Assembly (NCBI RefSeq): GCF_934772795.1
Contig: NZ_CAKVMR010000007.1
Span: 1-54,800 of the forward strand
Direction: 5' to 3'
DNA length: 54,800 nucleotides
Origin: an uncultured Holdemanella sp.
GTDB taxonomy: Bacteria > Bacillota_I > Bacilli_A > Erysipelotrichales > Erysipelotrichaceae
Numbering within the stretch: position 1 is the stretch's first letter; each line of letters begins with the position of its first letter. A model generated the notes under the pieces. It did no database searches, had not been told where the DNA came from, and worked only from the letters and a program-made list of their open reading frames with translations. The position numbers and the translations under genes were made by a program. This document shows positions 1 through 7,359 of the stretch, one piece after another.

Positions 1-2
1 AC

Positions 3-83
3 ACTATTAAAGTACATAAAAAAATAAATAATCTTAAATCACGAAAATTCGAAGATTATTTCATGCGTAATCACTATAGTTAA
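3..83 (+). CDS. possible 3' end of an upstream gene (partial)
   Basis: A frame open from the window edge codes for 26 residues ending in FEDYFMRNHYS and stops with TAA just ahead of the promoter of the next gene. It may be the C-terminus of a gene that starts outside the window. It is short enough to be open by chance in AT-rich DNA, and no family is recognised. Confidence 0.25.
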   Translation, partial: TIKVHKKINNLKSRKFEDYFMRNHYS

Positions 84-112
84 TTATCTTCCTTTCTTTT
101 CTTATTTAGGGG

Positions 113-118
113 TATAAT
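113..118 (+). promoter_or_regulatory. -10 element upstream of the sirtuin gene
   Basis: A perfect TATAAT lies 20 nt before the likely start codon, with a GGGAAG ribosome binding site between them. No convincing -35 hexamer is seen 16-18 bp upstream. Confidence 0.55.
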
Positions 119-138
119 AGTTTCGGGAAGTGATGTTT

Positions 139-873
139 ATGTCTTTAAAAGATTGGATTCAAGAAAGTAATAATATAGTATTTTTTGGTGGTGCTGGTGT
201 GTCTACAGAAAGTAACATTCCAGATTTTCGTAGTGATAATGGATTATATAAAAAGAAGTATCCATATCCGGCTGAGATTATGTTGTCGCATAGTTTTTAT
301 TTGAGTCATCCTAAAGAATTCTTTGATTTTTATTTTAATCAGATGATTTATCCAAATGCTAAACCGAATAAGGCGCATTATGCTCTTTCAAAGCTTGAAG
401 AAATGGGTAAGCTAAAAGGGATTGTGACACAGAATATTGATGGCTTACATCAAATGGCCGGTTCTAAAAAGGTCTTTGAATTGCATGGAAGTGTTTTAAG
501 AAATACGTGTACGCATTGTCAAACAAAGTATTCTTTAGAGGATATGATGAAGCTAAGAGATGATGAAGGTATTCCTAGATGCCCAAAGTGTGGTGCCATC
601 ATTAAGCCAGATGTTGTTTTGTATGAAGAAGGCTTAGATGAATATACATTGTATTCGGCTGTTCATGCGATTGAGCAGGCAGATCTTTTAATTGTAGGTG
701 GTACAAGTCTTGTCGTATATCCTGCAGCTGGTTTAATTAACTATTTTCATGGCAAACATTTGGTTTTGATCAATAAAGATAGTACAAATATGGATTCAAA
801 GGCGGATCTTGTGATTCATGATTCGATTGGTAAGGTATTAGATGATTCACTATGTGAAGTTTATGTGAAATAA
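139..873 (+). CDS. cobB: NAD-dependent protein deacylase, sirtuin family
   Basis: This is a class-III (SIR2) deacylase that removes acyl groups from lysines using NAD+, acting in the cytoplasm. Visible signatures are the NAD-binding GGAGVSTESNIPDFRS near the N-terminus, TQNIDGLH, the catalytic histidine in ELHGS, a CxxC...CxxC zinc ribbon (CTHC and CPKC), and GTSLVVYPAAGL near the C-terminus. At about 244 aa it has normal bacterial length. Three in-frame starts exist (GTG 130, ATG 133, ATG 139). The GGGAAG ribosome site at 125-130 overlaps the first and is too close to the second, so ATG 139 is preferred. The next gene has its own promoter. Family assignment is secure; the substrate is unknown. 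Confidence 0.93.
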   Translation: MSLKDWIQESNNIVFFGGAGVSTESNIPDFRSDNGLYKKKYPYPAEIMLSHSFYLSHPKEFFDFYFNQMIYPNAKPNKAHYALSKLEEMGKLKGIVTQNIDGLHQMAGSKKVFELHGSVLRNTCTHCQTKYSLEDMMKLRDDEGIPRCPKCGAIIKPDVVLYEEGLDEYTLYSAVHAIEQADLLIVGGTSLVVYPAAGLINYFHGKHLVLINKDSTNMDSKADLVIHDSIGKVLDDSLCEVYVK

Positions 874-882
874 ACACTAAAC

Positions 883-911
883 TTGAAATTTAGACACAAA
901 TCAACTAAAAT
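883..911 (+). promoter_or_regulatory. cysE promoter, predicted leaderless
   Basis: TTGAAA (883-888), a 17-bp spacer and TAAAAT (906-911) form a strong sigma-A promoter. The -10 ends 6 nt before the cysE ATG, so transcription should begin at or next to the start codon. There is no Shine-Dalgarno sequence. Confidence 0.7.
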
Positions 912-917
912 TTTATC

Positions 918-1457
918 ATGTCAGAAAAAAAGAAGAGATCTTTTATCCGTGATGGATTATATAACATAGAAAGAACAATGCAGTTAGACCCTGCTGCACA
1001 TTCAAAATGGGAAGTGTTTTGGTTGTATCCACATATTAAGGCCATTGGTTTTCATCGTATTGCCCATTGGTTTTGGATACACAATCATACATTTATAGCA
1101 CGTTGGGTAAGTAATCGAGCAAGGCATTGGACAGGAATTGAAATTCACCCGGGTGCTGTGATTGGTCGTGGTTTGATGATTGATCATGGTATGGGAGTTG
1201 TGATTGGGGAAACGGCAATTATCGGTGATGATTGTCAGCTTTATCATGGTGTAACACTGGGTGGTACTGGAAAGCAGCATGTCAAAAGGCATCCAACTTT
1301 AGAGGATGGTGTATATATTGGCTGTGGTGCTAAATGTTTAGGAAATATTACTTTGAAAAAGGGTTGTCGTATAGGAGCAAATGCGGTCGTCTTAAAAGAT
1401 GTTCCTGAAGGGGCAACTGCAGTGGGTATTCCTGCAAGAATTATAGAGAAGAAATAG
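918..1457 (+). CDS. cysE: serine O-acetyltransferase
   Basis: Transfers acetyl from acetyl-CoA to L-serine, giving O-acetylserine for cysteine synthesis in the cytoplasm. The N-terminal helical part contains LDPAA and the ALHRIAHW-like segment (GFHRIAHWFW) typical of the family. The C-terminal half is a left-handed beta-helix of hexapeptide repeats, with the catalytic-loop MIDHGMGVVIGE and the CoA-site segment HGVTLGGTGK. At 179 aa it is the short form common in Gram-positives. No cysK neighbour is present. The ATG lies about 7 nt after a -10 and lacks a ribosome binding site, so the mRNA is probably leaderless. Confidence 0.94.
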   Translation: MSEKKKRSFIRDGLYNIERTMQLDPAAHSKWEVFWLYPHIKAIGFHRIAHWFWIHNHTFIARWVSNRARHWTGIEIHPGAVIGRGLMIDHGMGVVIGETAIIGDDCQLYHGVTLGGTGKQHVKRHPTLEDGVYIGCGAKCLGNITLKKGCRIGANAVVLKDVPEGATAVGIPARIIEKK

Positions 1458-1465
1458 GTGGTTGT

Positions 1466-2773
1466 ATGTGGAAATATCGTTGTAAATCCCATTTAATAGC
1501 TTTAGTCGTAGCTTTTTTAGTTGGACTTGGCTTAAGTGCGGTTGTATTTACGAGTGGTATAGATATGAGTTCAGACATGTTGTCGAGTTCATTAAGTTCT
1601 GTACCCGGGGTAGATACAGAATCACTGAAACAGGTTTTAACGTATCTACAAAATAATATGTGGATCTTATATGTGGGTGATGCCTTATTAATTTCAGGTA
1701 TCATCAATATCATTTATATTGGACAATATATAACAGCGCGATTCAACATCAGCCCATGGATCGTTATGTGTTTGATTTTCTTTTTACCTGAATATATGAT
1801 CTATATTGGTGCCATCTTGGTTGTGCCTGCATTTATTGTATGTATTTATGGAATGTTAAGTTTGCGCAAAAGTATTTCGAAAGAGCGTCGCGAATTTAAT
1901 TTTACAAGTGATGATGAATTGGTTCGTATGTATAAGATCCATCATGAATTGGATGAGTCTTATAAGGATCTCGCAAAGACTTGTCGTAAAAATGTGCGTA
2001 AATTAACAGGCATTTATGCGTTAGGTATTGTTGCCTTATTTGTGATTTTAATTGCCGTGAATAACATGATGCTTCTAGCTGTATTATTGATGTTCTACTT
2101 ATTTGCGTTTAATTTGGTGTTACGTTATCGTGCTGTATCCCTTTTACCAATCACAAAATTATTATATGAAGATTGTAATCCAGAAGCTTGTGCAAGTGCT
2201 ATTATTTATTATTGCACAAATTCAAAAGGACATACGCGTTTGAGTCAGCATACATTGTTTGCGCAATGCTTGATTTATTTAAATGATCCTGAATTGGCTC
2301 AAGATATATTGATCAGTTATCCACGTAAGGATGCCGCAAGTTCTTTACAATATTGGTCATTGATGTCGTATATTTATTATATGTTGAAGGATGAAGAGGC
2401 TTTATCTCGTTGTAAAGAAGAAGCTCAAAATATTCGTCTTCATTATGGACGTGCAGGTGTTATGATTCAAAGTGAAGAAATGGCGGCTATTGAAAATAAG
2501 ATTCATCTTATGGATGGGGATTTGAATACTTGTAAGAAATATTATTTAAAAGGTCTACAAAGAGCGGCTTTTCCTTTCCAGCAAGTAGATTCATGTTACT
2601 ACATCGCTTTGATTTCCTTTGTAGAAGAAGATTATAAATTGGCTCGCTTGTATTTTGAAAAAGTACTTGAGCTTGGAAATCGTATGTATTTTGTGAAAAA
2701 AGCGAAAAACTACTTAGATAAGATTGAAAAGATCAATCCTGAAACATCCAGTGATGAAGTAGAATATTCATAG
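1466..2773 (+). CDS. multi-pass membrane protein with C-terminal helical repeats
   Basis: The family is not recognised. The first ~235 residues hold about six hydrophobic segments (for example HLIALVVAFLVGLGLSAVVF near residue 10, and a paired stretch after IYALGIVALFVILIAV near residue 185) separated by a charged cytoplasmic loop (residues ~133-180). The remaining ~200 residues are soluble and helical with a TPR-like cadence, ending in RLYFEKVLELGN and a short acidic tail. The start ATG follows AGGTGG, which overlaps the cysE stop codon, so it is probably co-transcribed with cysE. Its 3' end overlaps the convergent gene by 41 bp. A scaffold or sensor role is possible but unsupported. Confidence 0.75.
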   Translation: MWKYRCKSHLIALVVAFLVGLGLSAVVFTSGIDMSSDMLSSSLSSVPGVDTESLKQVLTYLQNNMWILYVGDALLISGIINIIYIGQYITARFNISPWIVMCLIFFLPEYMIYIGAILVVPAFIVCIYGMLSLRKSISKERREFNFTSDDELVRMYKIHHELDESYKDLAKTCRKNVRKLTGIYALGIVALFVILIAVNNMMLLAVLLMFYLFAFNLVLRYRAVSLLPITKLLYEDCNPEACASAIIYYCTNSKGHTRLSQHTLFAQCLIYLNDPELAQDILISYPRKDAASSLQYWSLMSYIYYMLKDEEALSRCKEEAQNIRLHYGRAGVMIQSEEMAAIENKIHLMDGDLNTCKKYYLKGLQRAAFPFQQVDSCYYIALISFVEEDYKLARLYFEKVLELGNRMYFVKKAKNYLDKIEKINPETSSDEVEYS

Positions 2774-3248
2774 TGAATGAAAAATAGATTTCGCAAAAGC
2801 CAGTAATGTGGCCAAACATAAATGTGAACACAAAACTCAATCCAATGTTGATAAAAAATAGGATTGAGTTTTTATTTAAGTTAACCGGAATATAAAGAAA
2901 CCATTCAAGGATAAACCAGGCTACAAAAAGAATGGAAAGCCATACGTGTAGATCTTTTAAAATCGTAATATCGTTATATGGAATTGAACAAGAAAGAATC
3001 ATGCCTAAACAGATTAGGGCATGATTTTTTTTATTGTAATTTACGTTATATTTTTCCCATATTTTTTTTGAATAATAATAAAATCCGATTGATGAACTTA
3101 GTGCCCATAAAAATAAATAGATGGGATGATGCAACTGATTTCCAATATAGGTTTGGTTGTCATAGAAGACGTCAATCCAGAAAAATGGAAGGAAATTCAG
3201 GATGGTTTGGATTAAATAAACGTGAATATAAGTTAGAAATTTCATCAT
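2733..3248 (-). CDS. small multi-pass membrane protein, unknown function
   Basis: A 171-aa hydrophobic protein with four to five predicted membrane segments (including LFLWALSSSIGFYYY, LSILFVAWFILEWFLYIPV and ILFFINIGLSFVFTFMFG). The family is not recognised. Its composition is that of a true membrane protein, and it has a clear promoter on the minus strand, so it is preferred over the overlapping plus-strand frame. It overlaps the 3' end of the convergent upstream gene. There is no Shine-Dalgarno site; the -10 ends 6 nt before the ATG, predicting a leaderless transcript. It is transcribed away from the type VII secretion locus. Confidence 0.7.
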   Translation of the reverse strand: MMKFLTYIHVYLIQTILNFLPFFWIDVFYDNQTYIGNQLHHPIYLFLWALSSSIGFYYYSKKIWEKYNVNYNKKNHALICLGMILSCSIPYNDITILKDLHVWLSILFVAWFILEWFLYIPVNLNKNSILFFINIGLSFVFTFMFGHITGFCEIYFSFTMNILLHHWMFQD

Positions 3249-3254
3249 TGTTTC

Positions 3255-3283
3255 ATTTTAGACAAAAAAGTGCGAAAAATCAA
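3255..3283 (-). promoter_or_regulatory. promoter of the minus-strand membrane protein, predicted leaderless
   Basis: On the minus strand TTGATT (3283-3278), a 17-bp spacer and TAAAAT (3260-3255) are followed after 6 nt by the ATG at 3248. This is the same geometry as the cysE promoter, and no ribosome site is present. Confidence 0.65.
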
Positions 3284-3348
3284 AAAAATAATGAAAGTTT
3301 TCTGGAAAAAGTGCTAAAAAAAACGTTTAAGAGTATGGAGGTGATGAG

Positions 3349-4305
3349 ATGTCCGAATGGATTGAACAAGATCACATGGATGAAAATCACTTGTATGTTC
3401 ATTTGAAAAATCCAGAATTACTCGACCTATCCATTTTTGATCGACTATCGAACGATGATTTTTGTCTGCCATGTATGTTGACGAATGAAAAAACAGCATC
3501 GATGGTGTATGCGATTGAAGGCTATATTCCTTTACATGATTTTTTAAGTCAGTATGTGTTTGAAAAAGAAGAAGGCTATATATTCTTGCATCAGTTATTT
3601 GAACAAGCTATCGCATCCAACCGCAACAAGCCCGTTCTATTTGATCCAGACTATGTGTTTGTGTCTAGTTTTGGTGATTGCTTTGCGTTTGTCGTGGTGC
3701 CCATTCAAATATCGAATTGGATGTTTCAAAAGGATATGTCAGAAAAATGGGTGGAGTACATCGCAAAAACAATGCAGACTACAACGGCTTTTGAAATCCC
3801 TGGATTTTTATTGAAGTTTTTAAAGAGTGCAGAGTTCAGCTTACCCAATCTTGTCTTAGGTCTGGATAACATACGAAATTTATATTATCCGAAAAAGTTT
3901 TCTTTCTTTAAAAACAAGAGGATGCAGACATTTAAAGTCAAAGAACCCATACAAGCTTTCCATAAGTCGAAGCCTGTTGAATCTGTTTTGGAAGAAAAAA
4001 CACAGCTTTTACAAGTAAAAGTAGACTTTTGTGCCTACTTGTTATGGAATCAGGAAAAATATGCATTGAGCAATGAAATCAATTTAGTGGGAAGAGCGAT
4101 GGTATGTGATGTACGTATACAAGATGCGAGTGTTTCTTTAAAACATGCCAAAATCGTATGTGAAAATGATCGGTATTATATACAAGATCTAAAGAGTACG
4201 AATAAGACGTATCTGAACGAAAAAGAAGTAAAGCGTAAGATGCGATTAAAAGATGGCATGATGATACGGTTTGGTGATGTCGTGTGTGAATTTAAAGAAC
4301 AATAG
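3349..4305 (+). CDS. FHA-domain protein of the type VII secretion locus
   Basis: A 318-aa soluble protein. Its C-terminal ~90 residues form a forkhead-associated domain, which binds phosphothreonine: LVGRAMVCDVRIQDASVSLK contains the GR and S..H-type positions, and the turn STNKTYLNEKEV supplies the conserved Asn-Lys-Thr. The N-terminal ~200 residues resemble regions annotated DUF6382 in clostridial FHA proteins; this is a tentative match. A strong GGAGGTGATGAG ribosome site precedes the ATG. It is first in a tightly packed operon, and the next gene starts inside it. The FHA next to a kinase gene suggests it recognises phosphorylated components of the secretion machine (inference). Confidence 0.82.
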   Translation: MSEWIEQDHMDENHLYVHLKNPELLDLSIFDRLSNDDFCLPCMLTNEKTASMVYAIEGYIPLHDFLSQYVFEKEEGYIFLHQLFEQAIASNRNKPVLFDPDYVFVSSFGDCFAFVVVPIQISNWMFQKDMSEKWVEYIAKTMQTTTAFEIPGFLLKFLKSAEFSLPNLVLGLDNIRNLYYPKKFSFFKNKRMQTFKVKEPIQAFHKSKPVESVLEEKTQLLQVKVDFCAYLLWNQEKYALSNEINLVGRAMVCDVRIQDASVSLKHAKIVCENDRYYIQDLKSTNKTYLNEKEVKRKMRLKDGMMIRFGDVVCEFKEQ

Positions 4306-5611
4306 ATATAAGATCATACATACCTATAATGCCAATGTCTATCGTGTCATGGATGAAATGAGTACGTGTGTTTATATTCTAAAAATCTGTCCAGATCATG
4401 AAACAGAACGATATAAACATCAATTTAAAACGGAAATCAATGTGCTCTCTAACTTAAATTCGATTCATGCCCCTAGCTTGATCACTTGTTTTGAAGAAGA
4501 CTTTGCGCAATGCTTTGTCGAAACGTATATTCCAGGAATGAATGCGAAACAATACTTTCAAAAACATCGTTGTGTATTTAAGAAGTATCAATTACTTTTT
4601 GATATTTTAAAAGTCCTGCAAGATCTGCATCAGATTGGCTATCTCTATATTGATTTAAAACTTGAAAACATTATTTATTATCAGAACCATTTTTATTTGA
4701 TTGATTTTAATGCATGTATTGAAAATCACTCACATGTGGCAGTGATGGCATCCAAATCCAATTGTGCACCTGAATTACTCACACTGAGTGAAAAGGATAT
4801 TCGTTGTGATATCTATGCGCTTGGCTCTTTAGTACAAGAACTATTTGGTTTTTTCATGATGCCTGTGATTCTTTTGTGTCATCAAAAACAAGAGCGAAGA
4901 ATATCTCGATTATCCACATTTAAGAACTTGATTTTTATACATATCATCATTCGAATCCTACTTGTACTTTCTATATGTATTCTGTCTGTCTTCCGTACAA
5001 GTCCAAAAAGTGTCTTTGATGCGTACTACAACCATCATCAAGTTGCCTTATTTGAAAAAGCGTATAAAGAGTCTGATAAAAAAGATCGTTTATATACGTG
5101 GATCTATAATGGCTGGATTTTAGATGAAGTATATGTCAATGAACAAGCATCTTTATTTTTAATGGAGGAGGCAATGGCGACAAAAGATGCTACTTTGATT
5201 CGATATGTATATGATCGTGTTTCTTTAGAAAAATGGCCAGAGCTACAAGCACTCGTATTGGTGTATTTAAATCCGGATGCCAAGCATATTGATGCGTGTA
5301 TTAAGTTAGTTCATTCGAATAACTTGCTTCTAAAAGATAAATTGGATGTTTTAAATCAATGCCTACAGCTTGGTTTGCATAAAGAAATTAAAATTTCGAT
5401 TCAACCGATTAAAGAATGGATTGAAAGTATGGATGCAGAGACATTAAAGATGTATCAAGCCGAATTTGAAAATCTAGGATGTAATTACTTGGAATATGTA
5501 CTTTTATTACGAAATAAGGAGAGTGAGAATATGGAAATTCCAGTGGTTTTTATTGACAATTTGAAAAGTGAAAGATGGAAAAATCTTTATGAATTTTGGA
5601 GGGGTTTATGA
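4286..5611 (+). CDS. essB: kinase-like membrane protein, EssB/YukC-type T7SS component
   Basis: An N-terminal Ser/Thr-kinase-like domain (about 1-200), one membrane segment near 215-237 (LIFIHIIIRILLVLSICILS) and a ~200-residue helical C-terminal domain: the layout of EssB/YukC, whose kinase domain is normally degenerate. Here the catalytic positions persist: Lys33 (VYILK), Asp123/Lys125/Asn128 (YIDLKLENI), Asp140 of a DFG-like DFN, and an APE-like CAPELL. The glycine loop is not recognisable and HRD reads YID. Starts at TTG 4271, GTG 4274, ATG 4277 and GTG 4286 are all in frame; GTG 4286 is favoured by a GGTGAT ribosome site 7 nt upstream and by the kinase start. It overlaps the FHA gene. 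Whether it phosphorylates is unknown. Confidence 0.75.
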   Translation: MNLKNNRYKIIHTYNANVYRVMDEMSTCVYILKICPDHETERYKHQFKTEINVLSNLNSIHAPSLITCFEEDFAQCFVETYIPGMNAKQYFQKHRCVFKKYQLLFDILKVLQDLHQIGYLYIDLKLENIIYYQNHFYLIDFNACIENHSHVAVMASKSNCAPELLTLSEKDIRCDIYALGSLVQELFGFFMMPVILLCHQKQERRISRLSTFKNLIFIHIIIRILLVLSICILSVFRTSPKSVFDAYYNHHQVALFEKAYKESDKKDRLYTWIYNGWILDEVYVNEQASLFLMEEAMATKDATLIRYVYDRVSLEKWPELQALVLVYLNPDAKHIDACIKLVHSNNLLLKDKLDVLNQCLQLGLHKEIKISIQPIKEWIESMDAETLKMYQAEFENLGCNYLEYVLLLRNKESENMEIPVVFIDNLKSERWKNLYEFWRGL

Positions 5612-7359
5612 TTTCTCTACAAGATGTTGAATATACAGATTTTATATATTGGCAGGAAACAGAAAACTTTATTAATGGTGTAGCTTCTGCGACAGGAAAT
5701 ATTGAGTTATTTTTTGATGAAAAAGTGGATCGAGATTCTAGTTTAGTTCTTTATGATGGCAAAGAAATTGATTTAAATAATGAACATACTTTTATCGACA
5801 TTCAAAAAGAAGGAATCACACAGCTTGTATATATTTTAAAAGATGTAGATGGCTATGCTTTACAGGAAGGTGAAAAGACAATTCTATTAGATACGACAAT
5901 GCCAGATATTGTATTGAATACAAATAATCAAAAGATTCTAGATGTACTTCCTTTAGAAGATAAAGAAACCATTCATGTAAAGATCTTCGAAGAAAACGTC
6001 GAAAGTATTCAGGTCTATTTAGATGATGAACAAATAGATTGTGAAGGTCTTGAATTTGATGTGGATGTTACATCTAAAAATCAATCTTTACGAATCGTTT
6101 GTACGGATATTGCACAAAATAAGGTGGAAAGAGAAATTAAAATCTTACCTATTGAATATCCTGAATGCCTATTAAATTCTGCCGTGTATACAAAAGAAAA
6201 TCATTCAAATCTTCAATTTGAATCGATATGTAAACAGGCGTTTAATTTGCACGTGTATTGTGATGGCATTTATTACTATTCGCTTGATTTAGAAGATAAA
6301 GATCAAGTGGTAATCGATCATTCAAAAAATGGAAAGTATACATTTGAGTTAGAACACAAAGTGTATCCACAATTTAAAAAACGTATTGAAGGTTCTATTG
6401 AATATTCGAATATTTTGCCGGTAGTCACATTAACGCCTTCAAGTAAGCTATCCAATGAAGATGTTATCGTGAATGCGATTCGCAATGTATCAAAATTAGA
6501 AAGAGGATATATCGATGTAGATCTTAATGGTATTAAGACGCGCTATGCGCTCAATGAAACAATTCGTTTACCAGCCATACATAATCAGGATGTCATCTAT
6601 TGTGTGAGTGCATATGCCAAAGATATATATGGACATGAGGTAAGTGATCAAATCTATGTCCAAATTGATAAAAAGGCCCCTGCGAGTCAATTGTTTATGA
6701 ACAATGAAGTGGTTGTGAATCGCATGAAATTAAAGAAGCTGCCAAGTTTAGAGTACAAGTTTGATGATTCAAATGCGTACATGCGAGTGGAGTACTATTT
6801 AAATGATACGTTCATGGATATGGATTTTGAGAAAGTCTTTAATCGTATGGTCAAAGATGATGTATTAAAAATTGTGACATATACAAGTGATGCGTTAATG
6901 AATCTAGAAAAGAAAGAATATGAATTTGTGTTTAGTCCCGATAAAGAGATTGAAATGGTTTCAAAAAGTGAACAAGTTCTAGAAAAAGATGAAGTGGTTG
7001 AATTTGAACGTGTCTGGGTTGTGAATGAAGATAATGAAGTGGTCTTAAAAAAGAATACGAAGCATATTCAAAAGGCTTCTAAGCCCAAAATTCACTATAC
7101 GCGTAAAAAGAACAAGGTACAAATATGGTCTGAAGATAAGATTGAGTATGTTTTAGTCAATGGTAAGTGTATTCCAATTGAAAAAGATGTGGTGGGACAC
7201 GATTATGTTGAAATTTCTTTGAAGAAGAAAAAGACGTCGATTGAGGTAAAGACAAAGCATCGCGAAGTATTAAAAAAAGAGGAAATTAAAAGGTCAGCTG
7301 TGAGAATCACTTTTATGCAGAAAATACGGATGTGGTTTAAACAAATCTTTAAATTATGA
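5608..7359 (+). CDS. Ig-like repeat protein of the T7SS locus, unknown function
   Basis: A 583-aa protein with no signal peptide or membrane segment. Its beta-rich body has recurring Ig-like signatures (LLDTTMPDIVLNT, VCTDIAQNKVEREI, IDKKAPASQLFMNNE), resembling Ig-like/fibronectin modules of surface proteins. The C-terminus is very basic and ends in an amphipathic helix (RITFMQKIRMWFKQIFKL) that could bind the membrane from the cytoplasm. The ATG at 5608 follows GGAGGGG and overlaps the upstream stop by 4 bp (ATGA); it also shares ATGA with essC downstream, so it is translationally coupled on both sides. No known T7SS subunit matches. A structural part of the machine, or a cargo, is possible. 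Confidence 0.7.
   Translation: MISLQDVEYTDFIYWQETENFINGVASATGNIELFFDEKVDRDSSLVLYDGKEIDLNNEHTFIDIQKEGITQLVYILKDVDGYALQEGEKTILLDTTMPDIVLNTNNQKILDVLPLEDKETIHVKIFEENVESIQVYLDDEQIDCEGLEFDVDVTSKNQSLRIVCTDIAQNKVEREIKILPIEYPECLLNSAVYTKENHSNLQFESICKQAFNLHVYCDGIYYYSLDLEDKDQVVIDHSKNGKYTFELEHKVYPQFKKRIEGSIEYSNILPVVTLTPSSKLSNEDVIVNAIRNVSKLERGYIDVDLNGIKTRYALNETIRLPAIHNQDVIYCVSAYAKDIYGHEVSDQIYVQIDKKAPASQLFMNNEVVVNRMKLKKLPSLEYKFDDSNAYMRVEYYLNDTFMDMDFEKVFNRMVKDDVLKIVTYTSDALMNLEKKEYEFVFSPDKEIEMVSKSEQVLEKDEVVEFERVWVVNEDNEVVLKKNTKHIQKASKPKIHYTRKKNKVQIWSEDKIEYVLVNGKCIPIEKDVVGHDYVEISLKKKKTSIEVKTKHREVLKKEEIKRSAVRITFMQKIRMWFKQIFKL

Noticed and set aside
2978..3406. 142-aa plus-strand frame opposite the small membrane protein
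   Set aside because: It is basic, low-complexity and lacks a ribosome site; the opposite strand has a coherent membrane protein with its own promoter, and the FHA gene start with a strong ribosome site lies inside this frame.
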